A stretch of 64,000 bases of DNA from Alnus glutinosa (taxonomy: Eukaryota; Streptophyta; Magnoliopsida; Fagales; Betulaceae). How positions within the stretch are numbered: position 1 is the stretch's first letter; every line of letters starts with the position of its first letter. Of this stretch, positions 33,085 to 45,304 are shown one piece after another. Under the pieces are notes generated by a model that saw only the letters and a list, made by a program, of their open reading frames with translations, ran no database searches and was not told the DNA's origin. A program made the position numbers and the translations under genes. The DNA lies in the NCBI RefSeq assembly GCF_958979055.1, contig NC_084892.1, positions 25,012,001-25,076,000 of the forward strand, in the 5' to 3' direction.

Positions 33085-33484
33085 TAGAGGTGGCAAAATG
33101 GGTCATGACCCGCGAACTCGACCATAACCCGAAGCATGTAATAGGGTTAGGAACTTAGGGTTTAGGTTAATCGGGTTCAGGTCATAATCGGGTCACCCAT
33201 TTATGATCCGTTTATTTTTCGGGTTAGACGGGTCAAACCTGTCGGGTTCACGAGTTGACCCGTCTGACCCATTTTTTTTTAAAAAAATAAAAATAAATTA
33301 CAATAACCATATTAAAAGTTCGGGTTGTAATCGGATCATTCAGGTTACCCCCGATAATGATCGGGTTCGGATTTGAAAATTTATCCGATTATTAATCGGA
33401 TCGGGTTCGTGTTGATGCTAAATGAGTGACGGGTCATTCGGGTTTAGGTCGGGTTGACCCGCAAACCCATTTCGCCACCCCTAG
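33085..33484. mobile_element. hAT non-autonomous element, 8-bp TSD GCACAGAC
   Basis: TAGAGGTGGCAAAATGGGTC at the left and CCCATTTCGCCACCCCTA at the right are inverted ends, flanked by exact GCACAGAC copies (33077-33084, 33485-33492). The interior consists of GGGTTCGGGT/GACCCG motifs, as in the larger elements at 47820 and 52513. Confidence 0.9.
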
Positions 33485-33772
33485 CACAGACGTGGGCCTC
33501 CCACTAAAATGCAATTTGACTTTTGTGTTGGTAAAAAAATTTGGGTAAATATATAATAAATTACTGAGTCGATGTACGATTTGAAAAATGTCTCATAACT
33601 TATTAATTTTTAATATTAAATCTGTAACTTTTTCACGTTTTTGAATTGGACAATTCTATTACTTTTCTATTCAATTTTGCAAACTCTGTTAGCGCCATGT
33701 GTTTATTTTAATTTTCTTCTTCTAATTATTAAGAATTACATGTGGTTGATATCTTTCCTCTGCTTTCTTCTA

Positions 33773-34938
33773 GGCTCTAGCTCTAGTGCAATACCAGGGG
33801 TGTTGTTTCTTGTGCAACTATATACCATAGTCATTGTACAAGCACATTTTTTAGGTTGGAAACTTTAGGATTTCTATGAGATGGAGTTGATGTTTCTTAT
33901 TAGCATACAACTGTTCATCTTCAAATTTATATTCTCCCATGGATTCTCTGTTGTGCTAATTGTCATAACCTGTTAAATATGTTTCGTACCAGTTTTCCGT
34001 CATATACTGTTGAAAATTATTTCATGAAAATCTAAGTTTATCTCTTATTTGAATATATATAGAAATTTAAGTTTATCTTAAATTTGAATATTTAAATTTC
34101 CCTCTATTTCTTTTTATTATTCTTTGTTCCACATTGAAAAGCTATGAGTTTTTTTTGTGCTTTATAAGCATTTATCAAGCTCTTATATTAAATAAGATTT
34201 TGAGTATACATGTGCTAGTTGCGTCACCCAGTGCAAAGCACTAGTTGTCGCACGCGTGTCACTTAGTCGCTTTGACGCACACGATATTATTAATTACGTG
34301 TGTATTTTTCTTGATGTGTACAACTGCTTTTCTAACAGTAATATTTTCAAATACGTAACTGTCAGAAACTATATTTTCTAACTGTTTTTTCAACAGTCAG
34401 AAACTGTATTTTCAACAGTTAGAAACGGTATTAAAACTGCTGTAAGCTGATTCTGAGTTTTTAGATAAAAAAAACTATATTTTTCCAGCAAATTGGTAGT
34501 TCTTTGGTTCTTTTTTTTTTTTTTTTTTTTTAAATCTTCTCTGCTGTTACATAATTTCGATATTCAGAATTTGCGATATGCACATTACATTCGAGCGGTA
34601 TTGTATCTTGAGGACAAAATTGTTGTATTCCCTTTTACAAAACTTATTGTTTAAGTGGGAGGCAATATTTGTCTGAAAGACAAATTTACATTCGCCTTAT
34701 TGTCAAGTGTTCTTCTTATACAGTTTTATTTTTCTTCTTTCTTCAATTTTCTGTAGTTCCACATCTTTAGTTTTTCCAACATATATAAATGTAAATTTAA
34801 TTGCTGTCCTTCTATTTTATAGGTTTCTTTTCTGTAGTTTATCACTTTATTGTATTCACATTAGCTCTCCCCTTGTTCATTTGTGCTTTAGAGTTTTTGA
34901 TTAATTCGTTATATACAGAAAATTACTCCAGAGGCAGG
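33773..34938 (+). pseudogene. Exon-like membrane-protein segments (copy B), split by a solo LTR
   Basis: Counterpart of 24952-25345: GVLFLVQLYTIVIVQAHFL, then the second hydrophobic block reading HFIVFTLALPLFICALEFLI before an AG|GTAC site. A solo LTR (34008-34781) separates the two blocks. Frames are kept within each block, although the first has an early stop after the GWKL stretch. Confidence 0.4.
34008..34781 (+). mobile_element. Solo LTR, probably Copia
   Basis: TGTTGAAAATTATTTCATG...TTTTTCCAACA, 774 bp, flanked by TATAC and TATAT (4 of 5 match). Units A and C are empty here. It is a fossil with no internal region; the family call rests on the end sequences only. Confidence 0.7.
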
Positions 34939-35066
34939 TACTTTTATGGTAACACTTATAATTATCGTTGACTTATTTATTTATGTATACACTCAAATAA
35001 CGTTATCTCCTTTTATTATTTTAATTTTTTAAATACATATATATATACACCGGTTATAACTGGTTT

Positions 35067-36817
35067 CAGGGGCGAAGGTAGGGGTCAAGAGGGGTCAAAA
35101 TAATGTCAAATGCGCCCCCCCCCCCCCCCCCCCCCTAACCTCCAAAAAAATTTTCCCTTCTCTTGAATTTTTTTTTTTTTTTTTTAGAAAGTCCTTGTTG
35201 CCCACTCTCAAAAACTCATAAAGAGCAAATATTTTTTAAGAATGAGTCACACCACGTTCTGCTATTTTTTCATTGGTTTTTAACTTATGCTCCGTTTGTT
35301 TCGGCGTAAAATGATTTCGGTATTTTCCGGTGTTTGGTAGGGGCGAAAATAATAGTCAACCGGAAAATGATTTTCGGTTTGACCAAAAATGCTTTGTAAA
35401 TTTCGGAAAATGATTTACGCTTTTTAAAAGTGTAAATCATTTTCCGAAGACGCCAGACACATTCGACCCATTTTAAACGACACAGTCGACCTTCACGTTA
35501 AAGCAGTCGACCATCACCGAAATCTTGCCGGTACCAAATCCGACAACCTCAGGTCAATGTCGCCGGAATCCGGTCGGCCCAGATTCCGACGACCAATCTA
35601 ATCGTATTCCGGCCACCTAGCCAGAATCTAGCCAGAAAGGCCAGATTCCGGCAGGCTGGCCGGAATCTGTCCAGAAAGACTAGATTCCGGCCGGCTGGCC
35701 GGATCTGGCCAGAATATCCTAGCCAGAACGGCCGACCTAGCCAGAACGGCTTGATTCCGACGGTTCTGGCAGTTTCCGGCCAGTATGCCGGAGTTCGGCC
35801 GTTCTGGCCAGAATCCGGCCAACTCAGATTTTGACGAAACTATCCGAATTCCGACCTTTATCCTATAGCCAGAATCCGGTAAAAGTGGTCGGAATCCTGT
35901 CAATTAGTGACGAAATCTTGTGTCTGGTGATTTTTATATTATTTTACATTAATATTTATATGTTTTGAATAAAAATTGATTTTTATAGGTTAATATGATT
36001 GAATAAAAATATAAAAAATATTTGTGATTTTCTGTACGTACCAAACACCGAAAAATGATTTCAACGAAAATATTTTTTAAAAAAATGACTTCCCTAAAAC
36101 CAGTTTACGACAAAAATCATTTTACATTGAAATAAATGGAGCATTAAAACCAATCACTAGCAGCTGTCACAAGTTGAAGAAGATAGGTTGAAGACGACAT
36201 TTTTTTGCTTTGATAAAACACACCGTTTTGTTAAAAAAAAAAAAACAAAACGTTCGTTTGAAACTTTGGAGGATACGGGACACGTCTATGGACTAAAGAT
36301 AATCCAGGCTTCCAGCTATGCCCAGTCCAACAACGTGGCCCATACGTGCTAAAAGCTGAACCATGATGGTGATGGTCTCCTCCTCCTCCTTTTTTTTTTT
36401 TTTTTTTTTGGTAATAAGCTTTTCATACTTTTGGTCTTAAAGTAATGGGACACGTTTTGTGACTGTTATAAAGTAACAATTTAACCTCATCAATAGATAA
36501 ATGATTGTCTAGTTATGTATATTGAGAATGATATATTTGAGACTATTAGCAATGAAAAAATCATAAAACGATTTCAAGGTATGAAGACTCGTCGAGGACA
36601 ACTGAATAAATGAACATCATGTGTGACAAAATAAATTGTAAGTTACATTTGTATATTTTAAGCTATAATTAAATTTTGTTGAATTATTTATTTATTGTGT
36701 TAGTTATATTTTTTTAATATTTTTATTTATTTTTTATTAACTTTAGATTTTTTTTTATTTATCAAAAAGAAAAAAAATTATTTACCCCCCTCAACTAAAA
36801 TCTTGGCTCCGCCACTA
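35067..36817. mobile_element. hAT non-autonomous element (CAGGGGCG ends) with nested MITE
   Basis: CAGGGGCGAAGGTAGGGG at the left and CTTGGCTCCGCCACTA at the right are typical hAT termini. The 8-bp flanks ACTGGTTT and ATCGGTTT match at six bases, and unit A shows the uninterrupted TAATCGGTTTCAA. A C run (35118-35134) follows the left end. A second element, 35288-36143, sits inside. Confidence 0.75.
35288..36143. mobile_element. Harbinger-like MITE with TTA duplication, CCGGC-rich core
   Basis: The ends TGCTCCGTTTGTTTCGGCG and, inverted, TGCTCCATTTATTTCAATG are flanked by TTA (35285-35287, 36144-36146). The GC-rich core (35520-35920) is a degenerate array of CCAGATTCCGGCCGG-like words in both orientations. 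An open frame across it on the minus strand is a by-product of the repeat. Confidence 0.75.
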
Positions 36818-37156
36818 ATCGGTTTCAATATTTTTTAAAAACGGTAACCGCTCCGCTAGGGCCGGTCGGCTTTACACCCATAGCTTGTGACAATTTTGAT
36901 GAAAATTTGATAAAAAAAAAAAAGCACCGCTCATTGATGACTTTCAATAGCTTGGAAAAGTCATCACTCTCTCTCTATACGCTTGCATTTTCCGGGTTTT
37001 GACTTTCTCATTTGGGAAACCCCACTCCTCCACACGTATATAAAACCCACCCTACTCCTCGCAATGTCTTCAAACCAATTCACATAACACTCATTTCAAG
37101 TACTTCCTAACCATTCTTCGTCAAATGCTCCTTTATGAAAATCAATGAATGAGATT

Positions 37157-37873
37157 TGTTGGGAATAATGTCAGTCAGATTGGTCCATTGTTAGAAGTAT
37201 GGGCCTTCTGGTCAATACCAGTCTGAAAAGGAGAGACAGGAGAACTCTCGAGAAAGTCCCCTCTCGGGAGGCAGGTATTAAGCAGCCAAGAGATATAATA
37301 CCGAGAGGTAGATACAAAGCAGCTATTCCCAAAGAATACAAGGCATGAGGTATAATCAGATTGGATCTCGGGAATACAAACATCCCGAGACTGAGACTTA
37401 GCCAGCGAAGGCCTGAGACAAGCATGTCTCGAGAACTCAGATATTAACTGCATTCCAAGAAATCCGGATGAGAAGCCATGATCTAAGGTAGACGCTATGG
37501 CTTAGAGATCGTACACATCCCTTGAAAATCTGTGATTAAAGATAAGTCCCGGATCTTTAGGAAAACTTCGCTTAGAGGATAAGAAGGAGAGAAATCCCGA
37601 GGGATTCAGGGAGGGGATTGTGGATCCCAAGAGACCCGGGCTCCTTGGCATTCTCTAACCGCATCAGAAAGTCTATAAATAGGCCAAGGCTCTAGGTATA
37701 TGAAAAAAGACTGAATTTTGGCAATTAAGCACACTCTTTTAGGCAGAAGCTAACTTAAGTATTGGAGAGGACCCTCGGAAAGGTCCTTGCTCATTTTGCA
37801 AAATTCCCGGAGAAAGCCCGAATAATCTAGAAGAAAGAGTTATGTTCAAACCATATCGAAAACTGTATTAACA
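37157..37873 (+). mobile_element. Solo LTR, gypsy TGTTGGG family
   Basis: TGTTGGGAATAATG...CTGTATTAACA, 717 bp, with flanks AGATT and AAATT (4 of 5). The empty site is visible in units A (26955) and C (47580). It carries a CTATAAATAGG TATA-like box (37675) and the AAGCTAACTTAAG(T)ATTGGAG motif shared with the LTRs at 55999 and 57242. Fossil. Confidence 0.8.
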
Positions 37874-38676
37874 AAATTGATGCTCCTTGATTCTTTCTTT
37901 GCCCGGTTTCTCTTGAACTCATGCAAGACCTCGTTACAGTCTCTACAGGAATAACCTACGACTGTGATAGCATTGAAATGTGGTTGTAGCTTGAGTTGTT
38001 GATGTATATCGGTTTAAAATCAGAAATTTGTTTGACAAATTTGAGATTTGAAAGTGGTTTTTCTTCTCTTCTCTTTTTGCTTAAGTGGTTAGCAGATGCG
38101 GTTATCCAGTTTTACAAACTGCCCTAAGCGGTTGAGGTTAGCAGTTTTAGCTAATAGCCGCTAACTACAACTACCTTTTCACCCCTACAATATAAAGGCT
38201 TTCCTCCATTTTTTTTTGGTAACTTCTTTTTATTTAGGGTATAATTTTAGTTTTGTAAGAAATTCATAAAAAGAATAAAATATTGATTTAATAATTTTTA
38301 AACTTTAGGGATCGATTTAAAATAAAAAATTAAAGAACTTACTCCTACTTGATTTAGTTATTTTGTTTTCTTTTTTAATCCTTTCTTCACATACCATCTG
38401 CTTTAATTGAAAATTTAATACCCCTTTCCAATTTGCTTTATTTTTTAAATCAATGATAGTAGTTTTTGAAAATTATGGTTTCTTATTTTAAAAACTAATG
38501 CATTAAATGATATTCCTTAAAATAATAATAAAAAAAAATAAAGATTTTGTAAGGTGGATAAACAATTTATGATTAAGCAAGTAACTATTAACTAATAAGA
38601 TTTATGGTGTATTATTGTTATAGATTTGATGTTAATTTCAATTACCAGATGCTCTTTAGAGGATTCCCTTCTTTTA

Positions 38677-39262
38677 TGATGTAGAACAAGAATTTCATCT
38701 TGTTCCCGAGATGCTCTTATTACCGAGAGGTTGGTCTTGACATCGAGACGATTGACAAACGGGCTTATTCAAGAACAATCTTACTGTCAGACAAAGAAGA
38801 TCAACATTGGCGAATTACTCAAGTCCCATCCCCCGAATTAGTCTCGATTGATGATTGGAAACTCATGGAGGAGTTTTTCTAAAGTGGAGGAGCCTGATGT
38901 AGGACTGCCTGAGGCTGAGATAGGTATAATATTCCGAGGTCAAGACGACTATAGTATCCTGAGGCTAGGACGATTATAGTATCCTGAGGCCGAGACGACT
39001 AGAGTATTCCGAGGCCGAGACGGCTAGAGTATCCCGAGCCAAGATGGCTAGAGTATCTCAAGCCCAGGTAATGCGGCTCAATTGTCCCAACTAATATAAC
39101 TAGAAGATTTCCGAATAATAAAGATTTCTGACAAATATAAGTTTGAAATAATTGTATTGAAAGAGACAGTTTTGATTATCAATAAGAATGTTGTTTTCTC
39201 TTTCAAAGTGTTGTTGAGTTTGTGCTTTGAGGACACAGTTTTTCAATCACATCTATCACTTT
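38677..39262. mobile_element. LTR-element fragment with 25-bp tandem repeats
   Basis: This segment interrupts the spacer between CTTCTTTTA and AACTACAATTAATTAG, which are joined in units A and Z. Its GAGACGATTGAC and CCCGAGATG vocabulary is that of the gypsy fossils at 57-60 kb. Ends are not clean, so it is a fossil fragment of unknown completeness. Confidence 0.5.
38911..39059. repeat. Six tandem 25-bp units
   Basis: Units follow the consensus GAGGCCGAGACGACTAGAGT plus ATCCT, progressively diverged. They lie inside the LTR-element fragment. Confidence 0.85.
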
Positions 39263-39557
39263 TGTTACGTCATTTTAACTACAATTAATTAGAATCAAGG
39301 TTAATTTAATCTTGAGTATAGAATTGTCGTTCAAAATTGTTTTGATTTTTGGTCCAAGAGAGAAAAGGACAAAAAGAGAACAAGAAAAAAGAAAAAAAAA
39401 AAATAAAAGAAAAAAAAGAAAAAGAAAAAGAAAAAAAAATGGGGCACTTTCAATGCAAAATGTTATATTATAGAATTAAATGGAAATGTGAAAGATCTGT
39501 TTTTGTTTATTTCCCTTTTTTCGGTTCATGTTGCTGTCATTGATGTATTAGATAGAG

Positions 39558-40057
39558 CTGGGGTGAAAACTTGGTTACAACTACCGGTTATTGACTAAAA
39601 TTGGTAACTGTAGCTGGGCAGCTAGTTGGCCAAAATCTCCAACCGGTTTCGGTAACTGGGTAGTCAGTTAACCGGTTATTTAATATCCGGCAGCAACTGG
39701 TTGGTACTCGGTTATCTGCATCGGTAACCAAATTTTAAAAACATTGGGTCTTTTGGACATATTTTTTATATTGGACCTACTTTTTGAGCTTAATTTAGAC
39801 GTTTTTAGCCATTTTTAAAAAGTTCTAAACTTCAAAGATTCAAAGAAGTAGAATGACATAAAGTAAAGAGAAAGAGAAACAGCTAGAAAGTTGGAATGAA
39901 AACCAGAAAGAAAAACCCTAGAGGCTAGAATTTTATTATTTTAATTTTTTTAATAAATAAAATAGGTAACCGCTCTAGACCGGTTATCAGTTATTTCCAA
40001 CCAGTAACAAAAACGGTTGATCGGTTACCGTTATATCCGGCCGGCTTTACACCCGTA
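39558..40057. mobile_element. hAT-like element, CCGGTTA family (copy B)
   Basis: GGGGTGAAAACTTGG at the left and CCGGCCGGCTTTACACCC at the right. It occupies the same site as copies A (27789) and C (50551). Confidence 0.65.
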
Positions 40058-40706
40058 GGCCATGGCCCCCCAGTTCATTTGAAAAAAAAAAAAAAAATAG
40101 TCTTAAGAAAAATTTGTATTTATACTTTGACAACATATTTGAATATATTTTTTGTTGACCACCTCTCATCCAAATGTCTAGCTCTATTCGGTCTCAAGGA
40201 AAATTTGCATTTATACTTTGACTACAAATTTTAATATATTTTTTGTTTGGCTCCCTCTCATCCAAATACCTATCTCCGTTCTGTATAAGATATTAATATG
40301 TATCTAAACCTCTAATCTCCATCCCTAAACATCTTGATTCTTTTTTTTTTTTTCTCAAGGGCTGAAATCCATTCCTTAATAATGGCTTCCAATATGAATC
40401 CAAAATGCTAATGAACTATTTTCCTCCCAATGCATCTATTTGGACGGATGTTAGAGCATGCAAAGTTCCAAAATATATGACCAGAGGAAAGGCCCATGTT
40501 CATGCATATACTGCACAACCTTAAAGAAATGATAGAAATATTTTACAAATTAGATTTGACCCATCTTTAAAAGTATCATATGTTGTTAAACATTATCACG
40601 TAAGAAACACATAATTTTTTGATAGCAAGTAGCATCAATAAAAAGAAAAAAGAAAAGAAAAGAAAAAATTGGTAAAACGTACGATGGATAACAAAAACTT
40701 GTAAAA
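40058..40706. other. LecRK-2 downstream spacer
   Basis: Shared with the other units. It contains a short internal duplication (AAATTTG(T/C)ATTTATACTTTGA near 40105 and 40200) that unit C also has but unit A lacks, grouping B with C. No gene. Confidence 0.5.
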
Positions 40707-42698
40707 TCAGCGACCTCCTGAGAGAAGCGATTCTTCAACGGAAGACAAATGCGTGAAGGCCTTGTCCATAGGAGCCACCGGATAAGACATGGGAAACGTT
40801 AAGCCGCTGGCACAAAGACCAACCGATGGTAGCTCTGGAAGCGGTACATCCCCCTCCAAGAACTGCACAACTTGCCGCATGCTTGGCCGGGCTGAAGCCT
40901 CTGAATTAGAGCACATCAACCCAAGTTTTAATTCCAACTCTACTTCCTCTGCTACATATTCTGTACCCAAATTTGGATCCCTTGCCCCAAGAATTTCGCC
41001 TCGGTTCCAGTGAGAAAGCACGCAATCGACCAAAATAATATCCTCTGTTCGCCATCGTGGTTCTAATGGTCTTCTTCCACAAGCAACCTCAAGCAAAAAG
41101 GCCCCGAAGGCAAACACATCGGTGCTTGTTGTGGCCTTGCCGCTTCGGGTATGCTCTGGCGCAATATACCCAACGGTTCCAACGACATGGGTCGTTTGAG
41201 GGTCACTTCCACGGTCATAAAATATTGCAAGACCGAAGTCTCCTAATCTAGCATTCAGTTCACCATCTAGCATAACATTACTAGCCTTGACATCTCTGTG
41301 AACAACAACTTGCTCCCATTCTTCGTGTAGATAAAACAGCCCCGATGCCACACCTTTTATGATTCCAAATCTCTGGCTCCAGCCCAGAGTGAGCTCAGGT
41401 TGGTAATAGAGGTACTTGTCTAGGCTTCCACTGGGCATGTAGTCATACACCAAAAGCAGCTCTCTCTTTCGCCGGCAATACCCCAAGAGTGGAACTAAAT
41501 TCTTGTGGCGGAGCCGACCCATACTCACAATTTCTGCAACAAATTCTCTCATTCCCTGCCTTGATTCGTGGGAGATCCTCTTCACCGCAATCTCAATTTT
41601 GGAGGTAGGGAGTATTCCTCTGTAGACCTTACCAAATCCACCCCTGCCCAATAGCTCTTTCTCCCTAAATCCTTTAGTGGCAACAAAAAGATCTTTGTAT
41701 TTGAATCTTTGAGGCCCATAGTCAAGCTCCCAGTCTTCCAGCAATTCTTCAAACTTCCTCTTCCTTCTTATGACATAAACTACACCTGAAATTGCTACCA
41801 AGACTAAACTAACAATTATCACAGGCAACCCAATTGTCAAAAATTTGGATCTCTCTGTACCTCCAAATATCGTAGGCAGCTTGGGAAGTTGAGAGAGAAG
41901 AAGTTCTGGAGCCTGGCCATTCATCTTAAAGCTCCAACCCAAAACATAATGGGATGTTAGGCGTGAACCAGTTGAGGACGAGAAGCCGACATACATGTTG
42001 TTGCCAATGATAGGTGAAAGATCGCGGGACAAAGACAATAGCGGAATTTTGGGTTTACCGACATTGAGTGGAGCTAAAGTAACACTGATTTGCTTCTCGA
42101 CTCCATCGTATTCCACCCAAACTTGCATTTGCTCGCCGCTTATAAGGCTCAGGTTCCTAAAATCACCATTGTCATCAGCATAATATCCTGCGCTAACAGA
42201 TTTCACGGACTCCAACCCATTTATATCAATCCCAACATGGTTATCATTGATGTCAGCAAAGTCGTCGCTCTGGTTGGTATCGAGCTCTATTGCGAGAACA
42301 TGATTGGTGGCATTACCATTGTTGCTATCATTGAAAAGGCCAAGGTACCGGCCTGGCAGAGCTCCTGGGAGCCCTCCTGTGGGAGCAATCACGAAAGCAA
42401 TTCCATGACCGCTCAAAGCGGGATATTTAGAAATGATACCAAATACAAAGGTCATAGAGAAGGAGGAAACGGTGCCATTCGACGATTTCTTAAAGCTTAT
42501 TGGATTGGGGTAGAAAGCGTGGCCCATTTGTTGACGCTTTGTAGTATCTGTGAGCTGCAAAAGGCCAGTAGAAGTGATTCCGGCTTTGCTGTCTATGCTT
42601 AGATTTTCCGGTTTAAACCCGACGAAGGTGAAGCTGGTATTATCGGAGGCTACTAAGCTGATTAGGAGAGGCAGAAGGAATACTAGGTTGGACAACAT
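40707..42698 (-). CDS. L-type lectin-domain receptor kinase, clade IV type (LecRK-2)
   Basis: One intronless frame of 663 residues. Signal peptide ~1-18, lectin domain ~20-258 (HVGIDINGLE, QMQVWVEYDGVEKQI), transmembrane helix ~286-310, basic RRKRKF, kinase ~346-615. The catalytic set is complete: GRGGFGKV (351-358), K373, HRDVKASN (467-474), DFG (487-489) and APE (513-515), so an active kinase is expected. Substrates and ligands are not predictable from the sequence; clade IV members act in pattern-triggered immunity and pollen or hormone responses. An in-frame stop lies just upstream of ATG 42698, which fixes the start at MLSNLVFLLP. It is a close tandem duplicate of LecRK-1 and LecRK-3, with most divergence in the lectin half (about 30-150), as expected for the ligand-facing part. 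Confidence 0.95.
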   Translation of the reverse strand: MLSNLVFLLPLLISLVASDNTSFTFVGFKPENLSIDSKAGITSTGLLQLTDTTKRQQMGHAFYPNPISFKKSSNGTVSSFSMTFVFGIISKYPALSGHGIAFVIAPTGGLPGALPGRYLGLFNDSNNGNATNHVLAIELDTNQSDDFADINDNHVGIDINGLESVKSVSAGYYADDNGDFRNLSLISGEQMQVWVEYDGVEKQISVTLAPLNVGKPKIPLLSLSRDLSPIIGNNMYVGFSSSTGSRLTSHYVLGWSFKMNGQAPELLLSQLPKLPTIFGGTERSKFLTIGLPVIIVSLVLVAISGVVYVIRRKRKFEELLEDWELDYGPQRFKYKDLFVATKGFREKELLGRGGFGKVYRGILPTSKIEIAVKRISHESRQGMREFVAEIVSMGRLRHKNLVPLLGYCRRKRELLLVYDYMPSGSLDKYLYYQPELTLGWSQRFGIIKGVASGLFYLHEEWEQVVVHRDVKASNVMLDGELNARLGDFGLAIFYDRGSDPQTTHVVGTVGYIAPEHTRSGKATTSTDVFAFGAFLLEVACGRRPLEPRWRTEDIILVDCVLSHWNRGEILGARDPNLGTEYVAEEVELELKLGLMCSNSEASARPSMRQVVQFLEGDVPLPELPSVGLCASGLTFPMSYPVAPMDKAFTHLSSVEESLLSGGR

Positions 42699-44721
42699 GG
42701 CTATATTTTAAAGAAAAATCACTTTCAAGTTTAAAGACATGTAGCGTCGGTTTCATAGTTCCACTGGCAAAATTTCATGACATGAATCATGAGTTCTCAA
42801 ATCTTTATATAAAATTCCTAATCTATCCCGCTAATCTGAAGAAAAAATAAAGTCCTCTCCCGAGTCAACTCAGCGAATGAAATCAATACTCGTCGGCCTT
42901 GGACATGAGGGAGAGTCCTTCGCTGTGGACTTGACTCTCGAGGGAAGACTCTGGAAATGTGTTAATTAATGAAAATGATAGTCAACACGGGAGGGAGGAA
43001 GAGGCCAGTCTTCTGAGGCAATGCCCCTTCCTTTTAACGAATTTTCAGTTATACCCTTTTCTCACTGCGCGTATTTAGAGGGTTGCCGGCTTGGTTGGGA
43101 TGGGGAAACATGTTTTCAACCTTCCATTTCTTTAAAAAATTCATTTTTTTTTTTTAAAAAAAAAAAATATTTATTTTATAATTCCAATTTGATTCATTTT
43201 CTTTTTTTGAATAAAAAGGAAAAATTGAAAACTGACTACCAAACCTTCCGTTTTGGCAAAAGCAACTAGTGTCATCATCATTAGTTTAATTAGTGGTTAA
43301 ATTCAATCTTTTGTGAAGTTAATTATTGTTCAATTACTTTAAAAAAGGTTTTGATCTTGTCAGAGGGATCAAATGAACAGAAAAAACAATTTTACCCATT
43401 TTCTTGTGCATTTTACATACATTAATATAATTCTATAATAATAATGATAACATTTAATTAGTGTAACGACTCACCTTCAAGTTTCAACGGAGTCGTTAGG
43501 AGTGTGTCGTTATAAATGGTATCAAAGTCATTGTTCAATTTGAGATAGAGGAGCGTGTACAAGCACATAAAAGTTGCCTTTGGACACTTGTTGGAATGCC
43601 AAAAATAGGGTAATCCACGAGGGTCACCAGCTGGAATGCCGAGTCCTAAGATAGGGTGATTGTGACGTCTCACCCCGTCTGAATATAAGAATTGTGATAT
43701 GCTTATATGTATATTTGCATCTATTTTGTTAACAGCGCGTTTTAAAGCCGTAATGACCATGGACCTATTAGAACTCATCAGTTAAGTGTGTTTATACTAG
43801 AGTAGTACTAATATAGATGATCTAAAATCTCATTTGAGAGAATAAAAAGCAGACAATATTATATCATTCTCACATTCAAGCTGAAAGGGAGGGATTCTTG
43901 AAGAGGTCAACCACATAAAAGCCTAGTTAAGAGATGACCTGTATAGGTTTCATTCTGGCATTCACATCATTGATACAAAATACTTGAGAGATACGTCCTA
44001 TTACAATTAATGTTATTAATTTATTGAGAGGCTTCCTCCAACTGAATCACTTCGTTCGTAAGAAAAAAATCATCATTTGCTAGCCTACGAGTTGCACCAT
44101 TTGCTTTTCTTCTAACGTGAGACACTCCATTGTTGTAAATAATTCAACACTATTAGGATAAAAGAAATGACTCAGGTTTGACAAAAGAGAAATACTACAA
44201 AATTACTTTTTTTTTTTTATTTCGCGCAATGATGATGTGCTCAACGAACCTTTATATTAGTTATTGTATATACATACATCAACAAACAATTTAAAATACG
44301 AAAATATTAAAAAAAAAAAAAAAACTTTCTAAATACGTGCATTAACAAGTGTATATAAAAAATGATATTTACACAACACATTTTACACAACATTTACACA
44401 ACACATTCACATGAAACCCCACGTTCCGGACTCTAGAAAGCACATGATCAGAGACTTAACTCCTCCATTTCCGGGAGAAACCGATTCTCACCCTCATTGT
44501 AAATACACATAGACATCCAGGTATACTTTAGCTGAAATTATTATAAAGCTTATGTTTTTTTGGGAGAAGTGAAAATAAGGAAAGGAGAATTTCAAACGGA
44601 AAAAGGGAATCACTTGTACAAAGAAGAGGGACAATAAAAAAATAAAAATAAAAATCAATAAAGTCTATTTAACCAAAATAATAATAAAAAAAAACTACGT
44701 CATTGGAGCAGGATATGTTTC
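42699..44721. other. LecRK-2 upstream region and inter-unit DNA
   Basis: Promoter side of LecRK-2, then AT-rich sequence. 43462-43770 carries words seen in gypsy LTRs (GTAACGACTCACC, GTGACGTCTCACCCCG, AAATGGTATCAAAG) and may be an LTR fragment. No gene is supported. Confidence 0.4.
43462..43770. mobile_element. Possible gypsy LTR fragment
   Basis: GTGTAACGACTCACC and GTGACGTCTCACCCCGTC resemble the starts and repeated motifs of plant Ty3 LTRs. Ends and target duplication were not found. Fossil, low certainty. Confidence 0.3.
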
Positions 44722-45272
44722 CGTATTCGCTCCCATAATATTCCACGAGTCACTGGGCTTCGGAGGTCATCCATTGCAAGGAGGGCTCCTGGAGAAGGCA
44801 CGTGCTCGACACGTGCCGGCTCTGGCAACGGCTTTTCCGGTACTGGTTGCTTGTGGTTTTCTGTTTTGTTGTATATTTTTGATCTCTTTTCATAGTCTAC
44901 TATTGTAATGACCAGATTTTGTTGGAGCATTTAGATGGCTTTGTAGTTAAATCGGCCCTCCTTTCTTTAGATAGGTTGTGCTTTATTGTAAGGAAAGACT
45001 CAAATGTATGTTCTTATAATGTTTATTTATTATCTTGGTAGCTGTTTTAAGTCAGAATTTTTCCTAACTTAGTGTGTGGGAATTCTGTATCTAATTTTTT
45101 TCTTAGTAATGAAATTTACTGCCCTGCCAGTTTGTTTTTAAAAATAAAAAATAAATAAATAAATAAATAATACATGAGTCACCCGCAAAGTTTCGCCCCA
45201 ATTGCCGAGCAACCGATCTTTAGCTCAACCTTTTTCTAGTGGATCTCTCATTTTCTTTCTCTCTCTTCTTTT

Positions 45273-45304
<32 letters not shown>

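Larger units (their letters stand above)
31205..42720. repeat. LecRK array unit B (spacer plus LecRK-2)
   Basis: Same order of shared blocks as units A and C. It begins at ATTCGCTCCCATAAT and is swollen by at least seven insertions listed separately, whose empty sites are visible in A or C. Confidence 0.8.

Noticed and set aside
35628-35903. 91-codon minus-strand frame
   Set aside because: It lies wholly in the repeated CCGGCCAGAATC core of a MITE. Low complexity, no domain.
44700-44930. 76-codon minus-strand frame with a Pro/Glu-rich middle
   Set aside because: No family is recognised, it is not kept in units A or B, and no splice partners were found.
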